From the NCBI RefSeq assembly GCF_009451885.1, contig NZ_WIAO01000022.1:1-64000 (forward strand): a stretch of 64,000 bases of DNA, given 5' to 3'. Under the pieces are notes generated by a model. It was not told the origin of the DNA. It made no database searches and was given only the letters and a program-made list of their open reading frames with translations. The position numbers and the translations under genes are program-made. The stretch's first letter is position 1, and each line of letters begins with the position of its first letter. Below are positions 51,122 through 59,820 of this stretch, one piece after another. The DNA comes from Glycomyces albidus (GTDB lineage Bacteria; Actinomycetota; Actinomycetes; Mycobacteriales; Micromonosporaceae).

Positions 51122-53338
51122 CTAGGCGTCGAGCCGGTGCGTGAGCCCGGTGTGGCGCTTCCCGGTCCCGGCGGTGCGGACGGCGACGCCGAGCGCCTGC
51201 TTCGAGCCGACGAGGACCACGAGCCGCTTCGCGCGCGTGATCGCCGTGTACACGAGGTTGCGCTGGAGCATCGTCCACGCGCTGGTGGTCACGGGGATGA
51301 CGACGGCGGGGTACTCGGAGCCCTGCGAGCGGTGGACGGTGACGGCGTACGCGTGCTGGAGCTCGTCGAGTTCGGCGAACTCGTACTCGACGTCCTCGTC
51401 CTCGTCGGTGCGGACCGTCACGGTCTGGGCGACCGCGTCGATCCCGTGGACGATGCCGCCGGTGCCGTTGAACACCCCGGCCTTCCCCTTCTGGTAGTCG
51501 TTGCGGATCTGCACGACCTTGTCGCCGACGCGGAAGACGCGGCCGCCGTGGCGGCGCTCGGGCAGGCCGTCGCGGGCGGGCGTGAGCGCCTCCTGGAGCC
51601 GCGCGTTGAGGTTCCCGGCGCCGGGCCCGCCCCGGTGCATGGGGGTGAGGACCTGGACGTCGCGCACCGGGTGCAGGCCGAAGCGGGCGGGGATGCGGCG
51701 GGCGACGATCTCCACGACCCGGTCGGCGACGAGGTCGTTGTCGTCGCACGCGAACCAGAAGAAGTCCTGGTAGCCCTCGAGGTCGGGGAATCGGCCCTGG
51801 TTGACCTTGTGGGCGTTGGCGACCACGCCCGACTCGGCGGCCTGCCGGAAGATCCGGGTGAGCCGGACGCGGGGGACGGCCTCGGCGGCGAGGAGGTCGC
51901 GGAGGACCTCGCCGGCGCCGACGCTGGGGAGCTGGTCGACGTCGCCGACGAGGAGCAGGTGGGCGCCGGGCGGGACGGCTTTGACGAGCTTGTTCGCGAG
52001 GATCGTGTCGAGCATCGACGACTCGTCGACGACGAGGAGGTCGACGTCGAGCGGGTTGTCGCGGTCGTAGGCGGCGTCGCCGCCGGGACGCAGTTCGAGC
52101 ATCCGGTGGAGGGTGCGCGCCTCGAACCCGGTGAGCTCGGCGAGGCGCTTCGCGGCGCGACCGGTGGGGGCCGCGAGCATGACCTTGGCGCCCTTGGCCC
52201 TCGCGAGCGCCACGATGGACGAGACGGTGAAGCTCTTGCCGCAGCCGGGCCCGCCGGTGAGGACCGCGACCCGTTCGGTGAGCGCGAGCCGCACGGCCTC
52301 GGCCTGCTCGGGCGCGAGCTCGGCGTCGCTGCGGCGCCGCAGCCACGCGAACGCCTTGTCCCAGTCGACGCCGCGGAAGGCCGCGAGGCGGTCCTCGTCG
52401 GCGCGCAGGAGGGCGAGGAGCCCGGCGGCGAGGCCGCGCTCGGCGTGGAAGAACGGCGCGAGGTACCGGGCGGGCACGGTGGAGCCGCCGACCGGGACGT
52501 CGTCGGCGATGACGCGCTCGCCCGCTTCGGCGAGCTCCGCGAGCGCCCTGGCGACGGGCCCGGCCGGGAGGCCGAGGAGCTCGACGGTGTCGGCGACGAG
52601 GTTCGGGGCGGGCAGGAAGCAGTGCCCGGAGTCGGAGGCCTGCGACAGCGTGTACTGGAGGGCCGCTTTGATCCGCTCGGGCGAGTCCTCGGGGATGCCG
52701 ACGGCGCGGGCGATCGCGTCGGCGGTCTTGAACCCGATGCCCCACACCTCGTTCGCGAGCCGGTACGGCTCGTTCTTGACCACGCCGATCGACGCGTCCC
52801 CGTACTGCTTGTAGACGCGGACCGCGAGCGAGGTGGAGACGTCGACGGACTGGAGGAACACCATGACCTCCTTGATCGCGCGCTGCTCCTCCCAGGCGGC
52901 CGCGATCGCCTTGGTGCGCTTGGGGCCGAGCCCGGGCACCTCGGCGAGCCGGGAGGCGTCGGCGTCGATCACGTCGAGGGTGTCGGTGCCGAAGTGCGCG
53001 ACGATCTTCGCGGCGGTCTTGGGCCCGATCCCCTTGACCAGGCCGGAGCCGAGGTACCGCTCGATGCCCTGGACGGTGGCGGGCAGGACGGTCCGGTACG
53101 ACCAGACCTCGAACTGGCGGCCGTACTTGGGGTGGCTCGACCAGCGCCCGGTCAGCGACAGCGACTCCCCGACCTGCGCGCCCAGGAGCGGCCCGACGAC
53201 CGTGACCAGGTCCTGGCCGCCGCGGGCGGGGCTGGCGCGGGCGATCGTGTACCCGGTCTCCTCGTTCGCGTACGTGACGCGTTCGAGCACCGCCTCCAGG
53301 ACGGTGCCCGCCGCCGCGGGGCCTCGGTTGTCCGCCAT
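51122..53338 (-). CDS. recD2: RecD2-type ATP-dependent DNA helicase
   Basis: The 738-residue SF1B helicase has an OB-like N terminus (about 10-75), tandem helix-hairpin-helix segments (VKGIGPKTAAKIVAHFG; LAEVPGLGPKRTKAI), a helical insert, then the RecA-like motor: Walker A LTGGPGCGKSF, motif II VVDESSMLD, motif III LLVGDVDQLPSVGAG, motif IV LTRIFRQA, and the C-terminal UvrD-like part with VTVHRSQGSEYPAVV and NLVYTAITRAKRL. RecD2 proteins act outside RecBCD in repair. TACCGT (53345-53350) is 6 nt before the ATG at 53338. Confidence 0.94.
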   Translation of the reverse strand: MADNRGPAAAGTVLEAVLERVTYANEETGYTIARASPARGGQDLVTVVGPLLGAQVGESLSLTGRWSSHPKYGRQFEVWSYRTVLPATVQGIERYLGSGLVKGIGPKTAAKIVAHFGTDTLDVIDADASRLAEVPGLGPKRTKAIAAAWEEQRAIKEVMVFLQSVDVSTSLAVRVYKQYGDASIGVVKNEPYRLANEVWGIGFKTADAIARAVGIPEDSPERIKAALQYTLSQASDSGHCFLPAPNLVADTVELLGLPAGPVARALAELAEAGERVIADDVPVGGSTVPARYLAPFFHAERGLAAGLLALLRADEDRLAAFRGVDWDKAFAWLRRRSDAELAPEQAEAVRLALTERVAVLTGGPGCGKSFTVSSIVALARAKGAKVMLAAPTGRAAKRLAELTGFEARTLHRMLELRPGGDAAYDRDNPLDVDLLVVDESSMLDTILANKLVKAVPPGAHLLLVGDVDQLPSVGAGEVLRDLLAAEAVPRVRLTRIFRQAAESGVVANAHKVNQGRFPDLEGYQDFFWFACDDNDLVADRVVEIVARRIPARFGLHPVRDVQVLTPMHRGGPGAGNLNARLQEALTPARDGLPERRHGGRVFRVGDKVVQIRNDYQKGKAGVFNGTGGIVHGIDAVAQTVTVRTDEDEDVEYEFAELDELQHAYAVTVHRSQGSEYPAVVIPVTTSAWTMLQRNLVYTAITRAKRLVVLVGSKQALGVAVRTAGTGKRHTGLTHRLDA

Positions 53339-53471
53339 GCGGCAACGGTAGACGGCGGGTCCGTCAACCGCCCTTTCGAACACCGGGTCGGGTATGCGTC
53401 GTTCGTGGCCGTTCATCGCGGGTGGAGGCGCATCGGCGTGAATGTCGGAGCCCGCCGGTACGGTGTGGACC

Positions 53472-54149
53472 ATGAGCGAGCGATGGTTTGAGGGGCCCCT
53501 GCTGGGGTTCGACACCGAGACGACCGGTGTCAGCGTCGAGCACGACCGGATCGTGCAGGCCGCGTTGGTGACCGGCACCGGCGACCTGGTGTGGCTGATC
53601 GATCCGGGGGTGCCGATCCCGCCGGGGGCGACCCGCGTCCACGGCATCACCGACGAGCGGGTCAAGGCCGAGGGGCGGCCCGCGGCGGAGGCGCTCGCGG
53701 AGGTCGCGGCGGCGCTGCGGGCGGCCGTCGACGTCGGCACCCCGGTGGTGGCGTTCCGCGCCGCGTTCGACTGCACGCTCCTGTCGCACGAGCTGGAGCG
53801 GCACGGCATCGAGCAGCCGGCGTGGGAGCGGATGTCCATCATCGACCCGTCGGTGCTCGACAAGCGCGTCGACCGGTACCGGCGCGGCAAGCGCACCCTG
53901 GGGGCGACGTCGCTGCATTACGGCGTGGTGCACGACGGGGCGCACTCGGCGGCGGGCGACGCGGCCGCGACGGTGGCGCTCGCGCGCGCGATCGGGGCGC
54001 TCTACCCGGAGGTCGGCGACCTCACCCCGCAGGAGCTGCACGTGTCGCAGATCCGGTGGCACGCCGAGGACGCGGCGAGCCTGGAGGCGTACTTCAAGCG
54101 GAAGGGGCGCGAGGAGACGGTGGACCGGCGCTGGCCGCTGTGCCGGTGA
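53472..54149 (+). CDS. DnaQ-like (DEDDh) 3'-5' exonuclease
   Basis: The 225-residue exonuclease of the Pol III epsilon superfamily has ExoI GFDTETTG (Asp14, Glu16), the HGITDERV segment, ExoII VAFRAAFD (Asp) and ExoIII HSAAGDA (His-x4-Asp). No BRCT or helicase domain is attached, so it is a stand-alone repair or processing nuclease. TACGGT (53459-53464) lies 7 nt before the ATG at 53472 with no Shine-Dalgarno. It is divergent from recD2. Confidence 0.9.
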   Translation: MSERWFEGPLLGFDTETTGVSVEHDRIVQAALVTGTGDLVWLIDPGVPIPPGATRVHGITDERVKAEGRPAAEALAEVAAALRAAVDVGTPVVAFRAAFDCTLLSHELERHGIEQPAWERMSIIDPSVLDKRVDRYRRGKRTLGATSLHYGVVHDGAHSAAGDAAATVALARAIGALYPEVGDLTPQELHVSQIRWHAEDAASLEAYFKRKGREETVDRRWPLCR

Positions 54150-54154
54150 ACGGG

Positions 54155-54187
54155 CGAGGCCCCGGTCCGAGCGGGACCGGGGCCTCG
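54155..54187. terminator. Bidirectional hairpin terminator
   Basis: CGAGGCCCCGGTCC (54155-54168) pairs perfectly with GGACCGGGGCCTCG (54174-54187) between converging genes. Confidence 0.8.
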
Positions 54188-54214
54188 ATGTGACTTGGGG
54201 CGGCGGAGTGCCGC

Positions 54215-54976
54215 TCAGTGCCCTTCGGCTTCTTCCTCGGGCTCGTAGTACTCGCGCTCTTCGTCGCCGGTGAGGTCCTGGCCGGTGGGCAGGGCCGCGA
54301 GGGCTTCGGTGCCGTCGGCGAAGACGAACTTCACCCAGAGCTGCGCGCCGACGGGGAGGTCGATCGCGAGGTCTTCGACGAGCAGGTAGGCGCCGTCCTC
54401 GACGCCCTGGTCGAGTCGCACGTACTCGGAGGGCGCGATCGGGACGTCGATGGCCGTGTCGCCCTCGAACGCGGGGACTTCGGCCGAGGGGGACTCGGAG
54501 GCGTCGCCGGAGGGCGTCTCGGCCGCGGTCCCGGTCTCGGCGGCGTCGCCGGACGGGGTCTCGGCGGCGCTCTCGGAGGGGGTCTCGGTGTCGGGGGCGG
54601 CGGGGTCCACGTAGGTGACGGTGCCGGCCCAGGTCTCGGCGAGGTTCTCGTCGGGGTCGGCGAGCGCGTCCTCTTCGGTGGCGTAGGCGAAGACGCCGGT
54701 GAGGCGGGCTTCGTCGGTGCCCTCGTTGGCGATCCACGCGCGCAGTGCGGCGTCGTCGCCGGCTTCGTAGCCCTCGGCGGAGTCGAACTCGACCTGGAGG
54801 TCGCGCAGCGCGAGGTCGCCCTCGTCGATGTTCACCCCGGCGATCGCCGACACCTTCATGTCGGTCTGGGTCTCCTGGCCCGCGCCGCACGCCGACAGCG
54901 CCGCGGCCGCGGCGCCCGCGATCGCGATGGCGGCCGCGCGGCGGGTCGTGGTCGCCGTCCTGATCCCCTTGGCCAC
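54215..54976 (-). CDS. Lipoprotein with acidic repeat region
   Basis: The 253-residue protein has a basic start, a hydrophobic core and the lipobox LSAC (Cys about 30). Strand-rich segments at about 40-120 and 170-235 flank a low-complexity region with repeated ETPSGDA units. The fold pattern resembles the small lipoproteins often found before carD in actinobacteria, of unknown function. GAGAGGA precedes the GTG at 54976 by 6 nt. Confidence 0.75.
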   Translation of the reverse strand: MAKGIRTATTTRRAAAIAIAGAAAAALSACGAGQETQTDMKVSAIAGVNIDEGDLALRDLQVEFDSAEGYEAGDDAALRAWIANEGTDEARLTGVFAYATEEDALADPDENLAETWAGTVTYVDPAAPDTETPSESAAETPSGDAAETGTAAETPSGDASESPSAEVPAFEGDTAIDVPIAPSEYVRLDQGVEDGAYLLVEDLAIDLPVGAQLWVKFVFADGTEALAALPTGQDLTGDEEREYYEPEEEAEGH

Positions 54977-55382
54977 TGCTGGTCCTCTCCGAGTTCCGAC
55001 AGGAATGCTGACGACAGCGTAGACGACTCGCTCTCACCTCTCGCCCGGGCCGGTGCGGCGGTGGAACCTGGGTCTCACGGCGCTGCGGGAGCCGTTGCGG
55101 GCGAACGGCATCCGGCCGGGCGGGCGGGGGCCGGCCGGGCGCGGAGCGGCGCGGCCCGGTCAGATGGTGCGGGTCCGGCCGCGCCCGCGGGCCCCGCGGA
55201 GTCGCCCCGCATCCGGGAGCGACCTGGGCCTCATTCGCCTCATCCGGAGGCCGCCCGAATCTCCAAGGTGCCGTAGAGTAATCAGTCACATACCAATTGA
55301 CCAGGGAATTCGTGGCGATCCGCTGTCGGGGAAAACCCCGATCCCGTGTTAGGCTAGACACAGCGAAAGGGGTTTCGATCCT
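54977..55382. other. carD upstream region
   Basis: No gene is seen in these 406 bp. The left part is very GC-rich; the right part is AT-richer and holds a small CGGGG-AAAA-CCCCG hairpin (55327-55340) and a candidate -10 box TAGGCT (55350-55355), 28 nt before the carD start, with AAAGGGG as its ribosome-binding site. Confidence 0.55.
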
Positions 55383-55880
55383 ATGGGTTTTAGTGTCGGC
55401 GAGACCGTTGTCTACCCCCACCACGGGGCCGCACTCGTTGAAGCTGTAGAGACTCGCGTCGTCGGCGGTATCGAACAGGAATACCTCGTACTGCGCGTCG
55501 AACAGGGTGACCTCACGGTCAAGGTTCCAGCCAAGAACGTCGAGCTCGTCGGCGTCCGGGAAGTCGTCGGCGCGGAGGGCCTCAGCGAGGTCTTCGACGT
55601 GCTGCGCGCCCCGCACACCGAGGAACCCACCAACTGGTCCCGGCGGTACAAGGCGAATGTCGAGAAGCTCGCGTCCGGTTCTCCGCTGAAAATAGCAGAG
55701 GTCGTCCGCGACCTGTGGCGCCGCGACCGCGAACGGGGCCTCTCGGCCGGGGAGAAGCGCATGCTCTCCAAGGCCCGCGAGATCCTCACCGGCGAGATCG
55801 CCCTCGCCGAGGACTGCGTGAAGGACGAGGCCGACAACATCCTCGACAAGGTCCTGCTCTCGGAGGCCCCGGTCAAGTAG
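55383..55880 (+). CDS. carD: CarD-family RNA polymerase-binding transcription factor
   Basis: CarD binds the RNA polymerase beta subunit and stabilises open complexes. The 165-residue protein has the RNAP-interaction domain ([21 protein letters not shown] to about residue 60, with [16 protein letters not shown]) and the C-terminal helical DNA-binding domain, with [24 protein letters not shown] (the promoter-contacting Trp) and [16 protein letters not shown]. Full length. It is followed 24 bp later by ispF. Confidence 0.96.
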   Translation: MGFSVGETVVYPHHGAALVEAVETRVVGGIEQEYLVLRVEQGDLTVKVPAKNVELVGVREVVGAEGLSEVFDVLRAPHTEEPTNWSRRYKANVEKLASGSPLKIAEVVRDLWRRDRERGLSAGEKRMLSKAREILTGEIALAEDCVKDEADNILDKVLLSEAPVK

Positions 55881-55904
55881 CCGGCTCCGCCAGCGACCGC
55901 CAGC

Positions 55905-56387
55905 GTGCGTCCCAATACGCCCTACGTCATCGGGCACGGCACCGACGTGCACCGCTTCGACACCAGCCGGCCCTGTAGCCTCGCCTGCCTCGAATGGCCC
56001 GGCGAGGCGGGGCTGGCCGGGCACTCCGACGGCGACGCGGCCGCCCACGCGGCCTGCGACGCCCTGCTCTCCGCCGCCGGACTCGGCGACCTCGGCTCCA
56101 ACTACGGCACCGACCGGCCCGAATGGGCCGGCGCCTCCGGGGCCGCGCTCCTGGCCGAGACCGCCCGCCGCGTCCGCGACGCCGGCTGGGACATCGGCAA
56201 CGTCTCCGTGCAGGTCATCGGCAACCGCCCCAAGATCGGGCCCCGCCGCGCCGAGGCCGAGGCGGCCATGGCGGCCGTGATCGGCGCCCCCGTCAGGCTC
56301 TCCGCCACCACCACCGACGGCCTGGGCTTCACCGGACGCGGCGAAGGACTCGCCGCGACCGCGGTAGCGTTGCTGTACCAGCCCTGA
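55905..56387 (+). CDS. ispF: 2-C-methyl-D-erythritol 2,4-cyclodiphosphate synthase
   Basis: IspF closes the cyclodiphosphate in the MEP isoprenoid pathway. The 160-residue protein has the zinc site GHGTDVHRF (Asp14, His16) and [17 protein letters not shown] (His48), then the C-terminal [15 protein letters not shown] motif. ispD usually lies between carD and ispF in actinobacteria but is absent here. The GTG at 55905 has only weak ribosome-binding sequence. Confidence 0.93.
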   Translation: MRPNTPYVIGHGTDVHRFDTSRPCSLACLEWPGEAGLAGHSDGDAAAHAACDALLSAAGLGDLGSNYGTDRPEWAGASGAALLAETARRVRDAGWDIGNVSVQVIGNRPKIGPRRAEAEAAMAAVIGAPVRLSATTTDGLGFTGRGEGLAATAVALLYQP

Positions 56388-56408
56388 GACCTGTCCGGGA
56401 GTAGACCC

Positions 56409-57230
56409 ATGGACGCTGACCCCAAGCGCACGGTAGCCGAACTCCTCCAGAGCGCCGAACTGCTCTACGACCTCGGCCAAGTGCCCGACGCGCGCGCCGA
56501 GGCCGACGCCGCGCTGCGCCTCGACCCCCTGGACCCGGACGCGAACGCCATGGCCGCGGCCTGCGCGCTCGCCGACAACGACCCCGACGAGGCCCTCGTC
56601 TACGCCGGCGCCGCCCTCGCCCGGACCCCCGGCCACCGCCGCGCCATGATCACCCGCGGGTACGCGCTCGCCGACGCCGGCCGCCGCGACGAGGCCATGC
56701 AGGCCGCCGCGAGCCTCCTGGAGCTCGACCGGACGTCCTGGCTCCACCACGTCCACTACGCGCTCATCACCCGCCGCGCCGGCGCCGCGCAGCCCGCGCT
56801 CGACGCCGCCTGGAACGCCGTGAACCTCGCGCCCGACCAGCCGCGCACGCACCGGGCGCTCGCCGCCATCGCCGAGGACCTCGGCATGGACGACCTCGCG
56901 AAGCGCTCGCGGCGGGCCGCCGCCGACCTCGACCCGGGCGGCGCCGCGGCCTTCGCCGAGGCGCTGCCGCCCGAGGCGCGCCGCGTCCACCGCCGGTGGG
57001 TCGACGCCGACCGCGACGACCCGCGCTGGCGCGAGAAGATCGGCAGCGGCGGCCTGTTCGGCGGCGCGCTCGGCCGGTCGATCCTCCTCGGCCTCGCCGT
57101 GGTCTTCGCCGTCCCCGCGCTCCTGGGCACCGGCATGGACGGCGGCGCCCGCCTGTTCTTCGCGGCCGTCGCCGCCGCCGCGTGGGTGGGATGGTTCACA
57201 GTTCTCCGCCGGCACCGCAACCCGGAGTGA
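56409..57230 (+). CDS. TPR-repeat membrane protein
   Basis: The 273-residue protein has four to five TPR-like helix pairs (about 8-190, for example LLYDLGQVPDARAEADAALRL and AMITRGYALADAGRRDEAMQ). Two C-terminal TMs follow (about 222-242 and 245-265), ending in LRRHRNPE. The repeats should lie in the cytoplasm as a scaffold. GGGAG lies 7 nt before the ATG at 56409; it follows ispF by 21 bp and may be co-transcribed with carD-ispF. Confidence 0.8.
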   Translation: MDADPKRTVAELLQSAELLYDLGQVPDARAEADAALRLDPLDPDANAMAAACALADNDPDEALVYAGAALARTPGHRRAMITRGYALADAGRRDEAMQAAASLLELDRTSWLHHVHYALITRRAGAAQPALDAAWNAVNLAPDQPRTHRALAAIAEDLGMDDLAKRSRRAAADLDPGGAAAFAEALPPEARRVHRRWVDADRDDPRWREKIGSGGLFGGALGRSILLGLAVVFAVPALLGTGMDGGARLFFAAVAAAAWVGWFTVLRRHRNPE

Positions 57231-57285
57231 CCTCACGCGTGCGGACTCGTTAATCCTTCACCACCGACCTGATGGAGGACGACGA

Positions 57286-58380
57286 GTGACCACGTGCTGG
57301 GTTCCCGGGGCCGACGCGAGCCCCTACAACATTCACAATCTCCCGTTCGGGGTCTTCTCGACCGCCGACCAGCCGCTGCCGCGCATCGGCATACGCATCG
57401 GCGACCAGATCCTCGACATGCACAAGGCGGTCCTCGCCGGGGACTGCCAGACCTGCGGCGCCTGCACCGCCCTGCGCGACCCGGCCCTCAACCGGCTGCT
57501 GTCGCTCGGCAAGGCCGTCTGGAAGGCGGTCCGCACCCAGGCCCAGCAGGCCCTGAGCGAACCGAGCCTCCAGGACGCCGCGTCCGAGTGGCTCACCCCG
57601 GTCGCCGACGCGATCATGCACGCCCCGCTCATGGTCACCGACTACGTCGACTTCACCATGCGCGCGCCCGGCTCCGACCGGGTCTACCCGCGCGCCTCCA
57701 ACGGCCGGCCCTCGACGCTCATCCCCTCCGGGATGGACCTCGTGCGGCCCGCCGGACACCGCCCCGGCGACGACGGCCGCCCCGTGTTCGGCCCCACCCG
57801 CGCCCTCGACATCGAGGCCGAGGTCGGGTTCATCGTCGGCAGCCAATCCGACCTGGGCCGCCCCGTCTCGCCGGACGCGTTCGAGGACTACGTGTTCGGC
57901 GCGGTCCTCCTCAACGACTGGACCGCCCGCGACTTCCAGGAGCTGGAGACCGACGGCCTCGGGCCGGTCGCCTCCAAGTCGTTCGCGACCTCCATGAGCG
58001 CCTGGGTCACGCCGATCGAGGCGCTCAGCGCCGCCCGCACCGTCGCGCCCCCGCCGCCCGCCGACATGGCCTCCTATCTGAAGGAGTCCGACCGGTACGG
58101 CTTCGACCTGCACCTGAACATCGAGGTGAACGGGGTGGCCGTCGCCGGCGCCGACTTCGCCGAGGCGTGCTGGACGCCCGCCCAGCAGCTCGCCCAGCTG
58201 ACGGCCGGCGGCGCGGTGGTCCGGCCGGGCCTCATGTACGGCTCCGGCGAGGCGGTCACCGGCCGGTGGGGCCTGCAGGACGGCGACGCCGTCACGGTCA
58301 CCGCCACCGCGCCCGGACCACGAGGCACCACCATCGCCCTCGGCGAGGTCGCGACCCGCATCCTCCCGTCCATCACCTGA
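57286..58380 (+). CDS. Fumarylacetoacetase-like protein lacking the catalytic His
   Basis: The 364-residue protein has the two-part FAH layout: a small N-terminal domain starting with NIHNLPFGVFS and the C-terminal hydrolase fold with FGPTRALDIEAEVGF (metal-binding Glu177, Glu179), LLNDWTARDFQ (Asp211) and GPVASKSFATSMSAWVTP. The segment that carries the metal Asp (DYVDF) is followed by MRAPGSDRVYP instead of the usual SREHATNVG, so the general-base His is missing. A CQTCGAC triplet of cysteines (54, 57, 60) is unusual. GGAG lies 8 nt before the GTG. Confidence 0.8.
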   Translation: MTTCWVPGADASPYNIHNLPFGVFSTADQPLPRIGIRIGDQILDMHKAVLAGDCQTCGACTALRDPALNRLLSLGKAVWKAVRTQAQQALSEPSLQDAASEWLTPVADAIMHAPLMVTDYVDFTMRAPGSDRVYPRASNGRPSTLIPSGMDLVRPAGHRPGDDGRPVFGPTRALDIEAEVGFIVGSQSDLGRPVSPDAFEDYVFGAVLLNDWTARDFQELETDGLGPVASKSFATSMSAWVTPIEALSAARTVAPPPPADMASYLKESDRYGFDLHLNIEVNGVAVAGADFAEACWTPAQQLAQLTAGGAVVRPGLMYGSGEAVTGRWGLQDGDAVTVTATAPGPRGTTIALGEVATRILPSIT

Positions 58381-58393
58381 CGGGCACGGCGAA

Positions 58394-58425
58394 CACCGGT
58401 CGGCCCGCTGCGGGGCCGACCGGTG
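58394..58425. terminator. Bidirectional hairpin terminator
   Basis: CACCGGTCGGCCC (58394-58406) pairs with GGGCCGACCGGTG (58413-58425) between converging genes. Confidence 0.8.
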
Positions 58426-58447
58426 GGAACCGAACAGGATGAAGCGC

Positions 58448-58942
58448 CTAGACCGGCACGGTCTTCACGCTCGGGGCGAGGCGAGCCACGAGCTCGACCT
58501 CGACCGGGGCGTCCAGCGGCAGCACGCTCACGCCGACCGCGCTGCGCGCGTGCGTCCCGGCCTCGCCGAAGACCTCGCCCAGCAGCTCGGAGGCGCCGTT
58601 GACGACCTTCGGCTGGCCGGTGAACTCCGGCGCCGACGCCACGAAGCCCACGACCTTCACGATCTGGACCACCCGGTCGAGCGGGGCGACCGAGGCGACC
58701 GCGGCGAGGGCGTTCAGCGCGCAGATCCGCGCCAGCTCGTACGCCCGGTCTGGGTCGACCTCCGCGCCGACCTTCCCGGTCGCGGCGAGCGCGCCGTCGA
58801 CCATCGGAAGCTGGCCCGAGGTGTACACGTACTCCCCCGACACGACGGCCGGGTGGTAGGCCGCCAGCGGCGGCACGACCGCCGGCAGCTCCAGTCCGAG
58901 GCGCGCGAGCGCTTCGGCAGCGGTCTCCGCGGAACCGGCCAC
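58448..58942 (-). CDS. RidA (YjgF/YER057c/UK114) family protein
   Basis: The 164-residue protein has the RidA trimer fold: VVSGEYVYTSGQLPMVDG near the N terminus, then ARICALNALAAVASVAPLDRVVQIVKVVGFV and HARSAVGVSVLPLDAPVEVELVA, longer than minimal RidA. RidA enzymes hydrolyse reactive imines; the usual substrate-binding Arg of the IPGL-type subgroup is not evident at the C terminus, so it may be a divergent subgroup. AGGAG precedes the GTG at 58942; the gap to the upstream DUF4177 stop is 2 bp. Confidence 0.87.
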   Translation of the reverse strand: MAGSAETAAEALARLGLELPAVVPPLAAYHPAVVSGEYVYTSGQLPMVDGALAATGKVGAEVDPDRAYELARICALNALAAVASVAPLDRVVQIVKVVGFVASAPEFTGQPKVVNGASELLGEVFGEAGTHARSAVGVSVLPLDAPVEVELVARLAPSVKTVPV

Positions 58943-58944
58943 GG

Positions 58945-59103
58945 CTACTGCTCCTTCTTTCGCTTGAAGTACGCCACCAGCTGCTCCGAGTTCTGGCCGG
59001 GCAGGACCGTGACCAGCTCCCACCCGTCGTCACCGAACGTATCGAGGATCATCTTGGTGTTGTGGATCAGCAGCGGCGCCGTGAGGTACTCCCATTTCTC
59101 CAT
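58945..59103 (-). CDS. DUF4177 small protein, 52 aa
   Basis: The sequence begins MEKWEYLTAPLL and contains the DUF4177 hallmark FGDDGWELVTVLPG, ending in VAYFKRKKEQ. It is co-transcribed with the RidA gene. TACTGT (59110-59115) stands 6 nt before the ATG at 59103, a leaderless arrangement. The function is unknown. Confidence 0.85.
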   Translation of the reverse strand: MEKWEYLTAPLLIHNTKMILDTFGDDGWELVTVLPGQNSEQLVAYFKRKKEQ

Positions 59104-59215
59104 GCGCCCACAGTACGGCGTCTTGATTCGCCCGCGGCGCACCGCTACGCTCAGAGTGCGTCGCCTCCCCGAAGAGTCCCGCGGCCCTGCCGCACCAGTG
59201 AACCAGGGAGTCCCC

Positions 59216-59806
59216 ATGTCGTCAGACACTGCGGCGCAGTCGTCGGACGCCGCCGAGCCCGTGCGCACCATCGAACCCGCTGCCCAGGTCCCGCGCCAGG
59301 AGCCCGCCCCGAGGCGGCCCGAACCGCTCGGCCTCCGCCCGTCCGACTTCGACCGCCCCGGCCGCCACGAGGACCAGACAGGTCTGCTGTGGACTGTCGT
59401 CACGGCGGTCGCGGCGGTCCTGTTCTGCGCTGCGCTCGTCTTCGGCGCGACCCGCCTCTTCATCGCCGACACCGCCGGCACCGTCACCGACACGCCCGAG
59501 CGGACCGTGTCCGCGTTCCTCGGGGCGCTCCTGGGCGAACGGGACGCCGAGGCCGCCGCGGCCTGGCTGTGCACCGACAAGGCCGACCGCGACCTGAGCG
59601 AAGCGGTCGCGGCGATGTCCGCCGCCGACGGCGACCGCGGCTTCGAATGGACCGACGTGACCGAGACCAACCGGTCCGTGGGTGCGGCCACCGTCACCGC
59701 AGAGATCGGCATCGACGGCGGCGCGTCCCCGGCGACCTGGGAATTCTCGCTCGTCGCCGAGGAAGGCGACCCGCAATGGCTCATCTGCGGTATCACCGCG
59801 GGGTGA
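59216..59806 (+). CDS. Single-TM protein with extracytoplasmic NTF2-like domain
   Basis: The 196-residue protein has a disordered proline-rich cytoplasmic N terminus (about 1-58), one TM (about 60-84) and an extracytoplasmic domain with ERTVSAFLGALLGERDAEAAAAWLC, then strands ending in WEFSLVAEEGDPQWLICGI, as in Rv-type DUF4878/NTF2-like anchored proteins. Two Cys may form a disulfide. AGGGAG lies 5 nt before the ATG; a TACGCT box stands near 59147. Confidence 0.7.
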   Translation: MSSDTAAQSSDAAEPVRTIEPAAQVPRQEPAPRRPEPLGLRPSDFDRPGRHEDQTGLLWTVVTAVAAVLFCAALVFGATRLFIADTAGTVTDTPERTVSAFLGALLGERDAEAAAAWLCTDKADRDLSEAVAAMSAADGDRGFEWTDVTETNRSVGAATVTAEIGIDGGASPATWEFSLVAEEGDPQWLICGITAG

Positions 59807-59820
59807 CTAGACTCCGTTGA

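Noticed and set aside
53364-57236. A 1290-codon open frame on the minus strand across the exonuclease, lipoprotein, carD and ispF genes
   Set aside because: It is antisense to several clear genes and its translation is low-complexity Arg/Gly/Val text, a by-product of high GC content.
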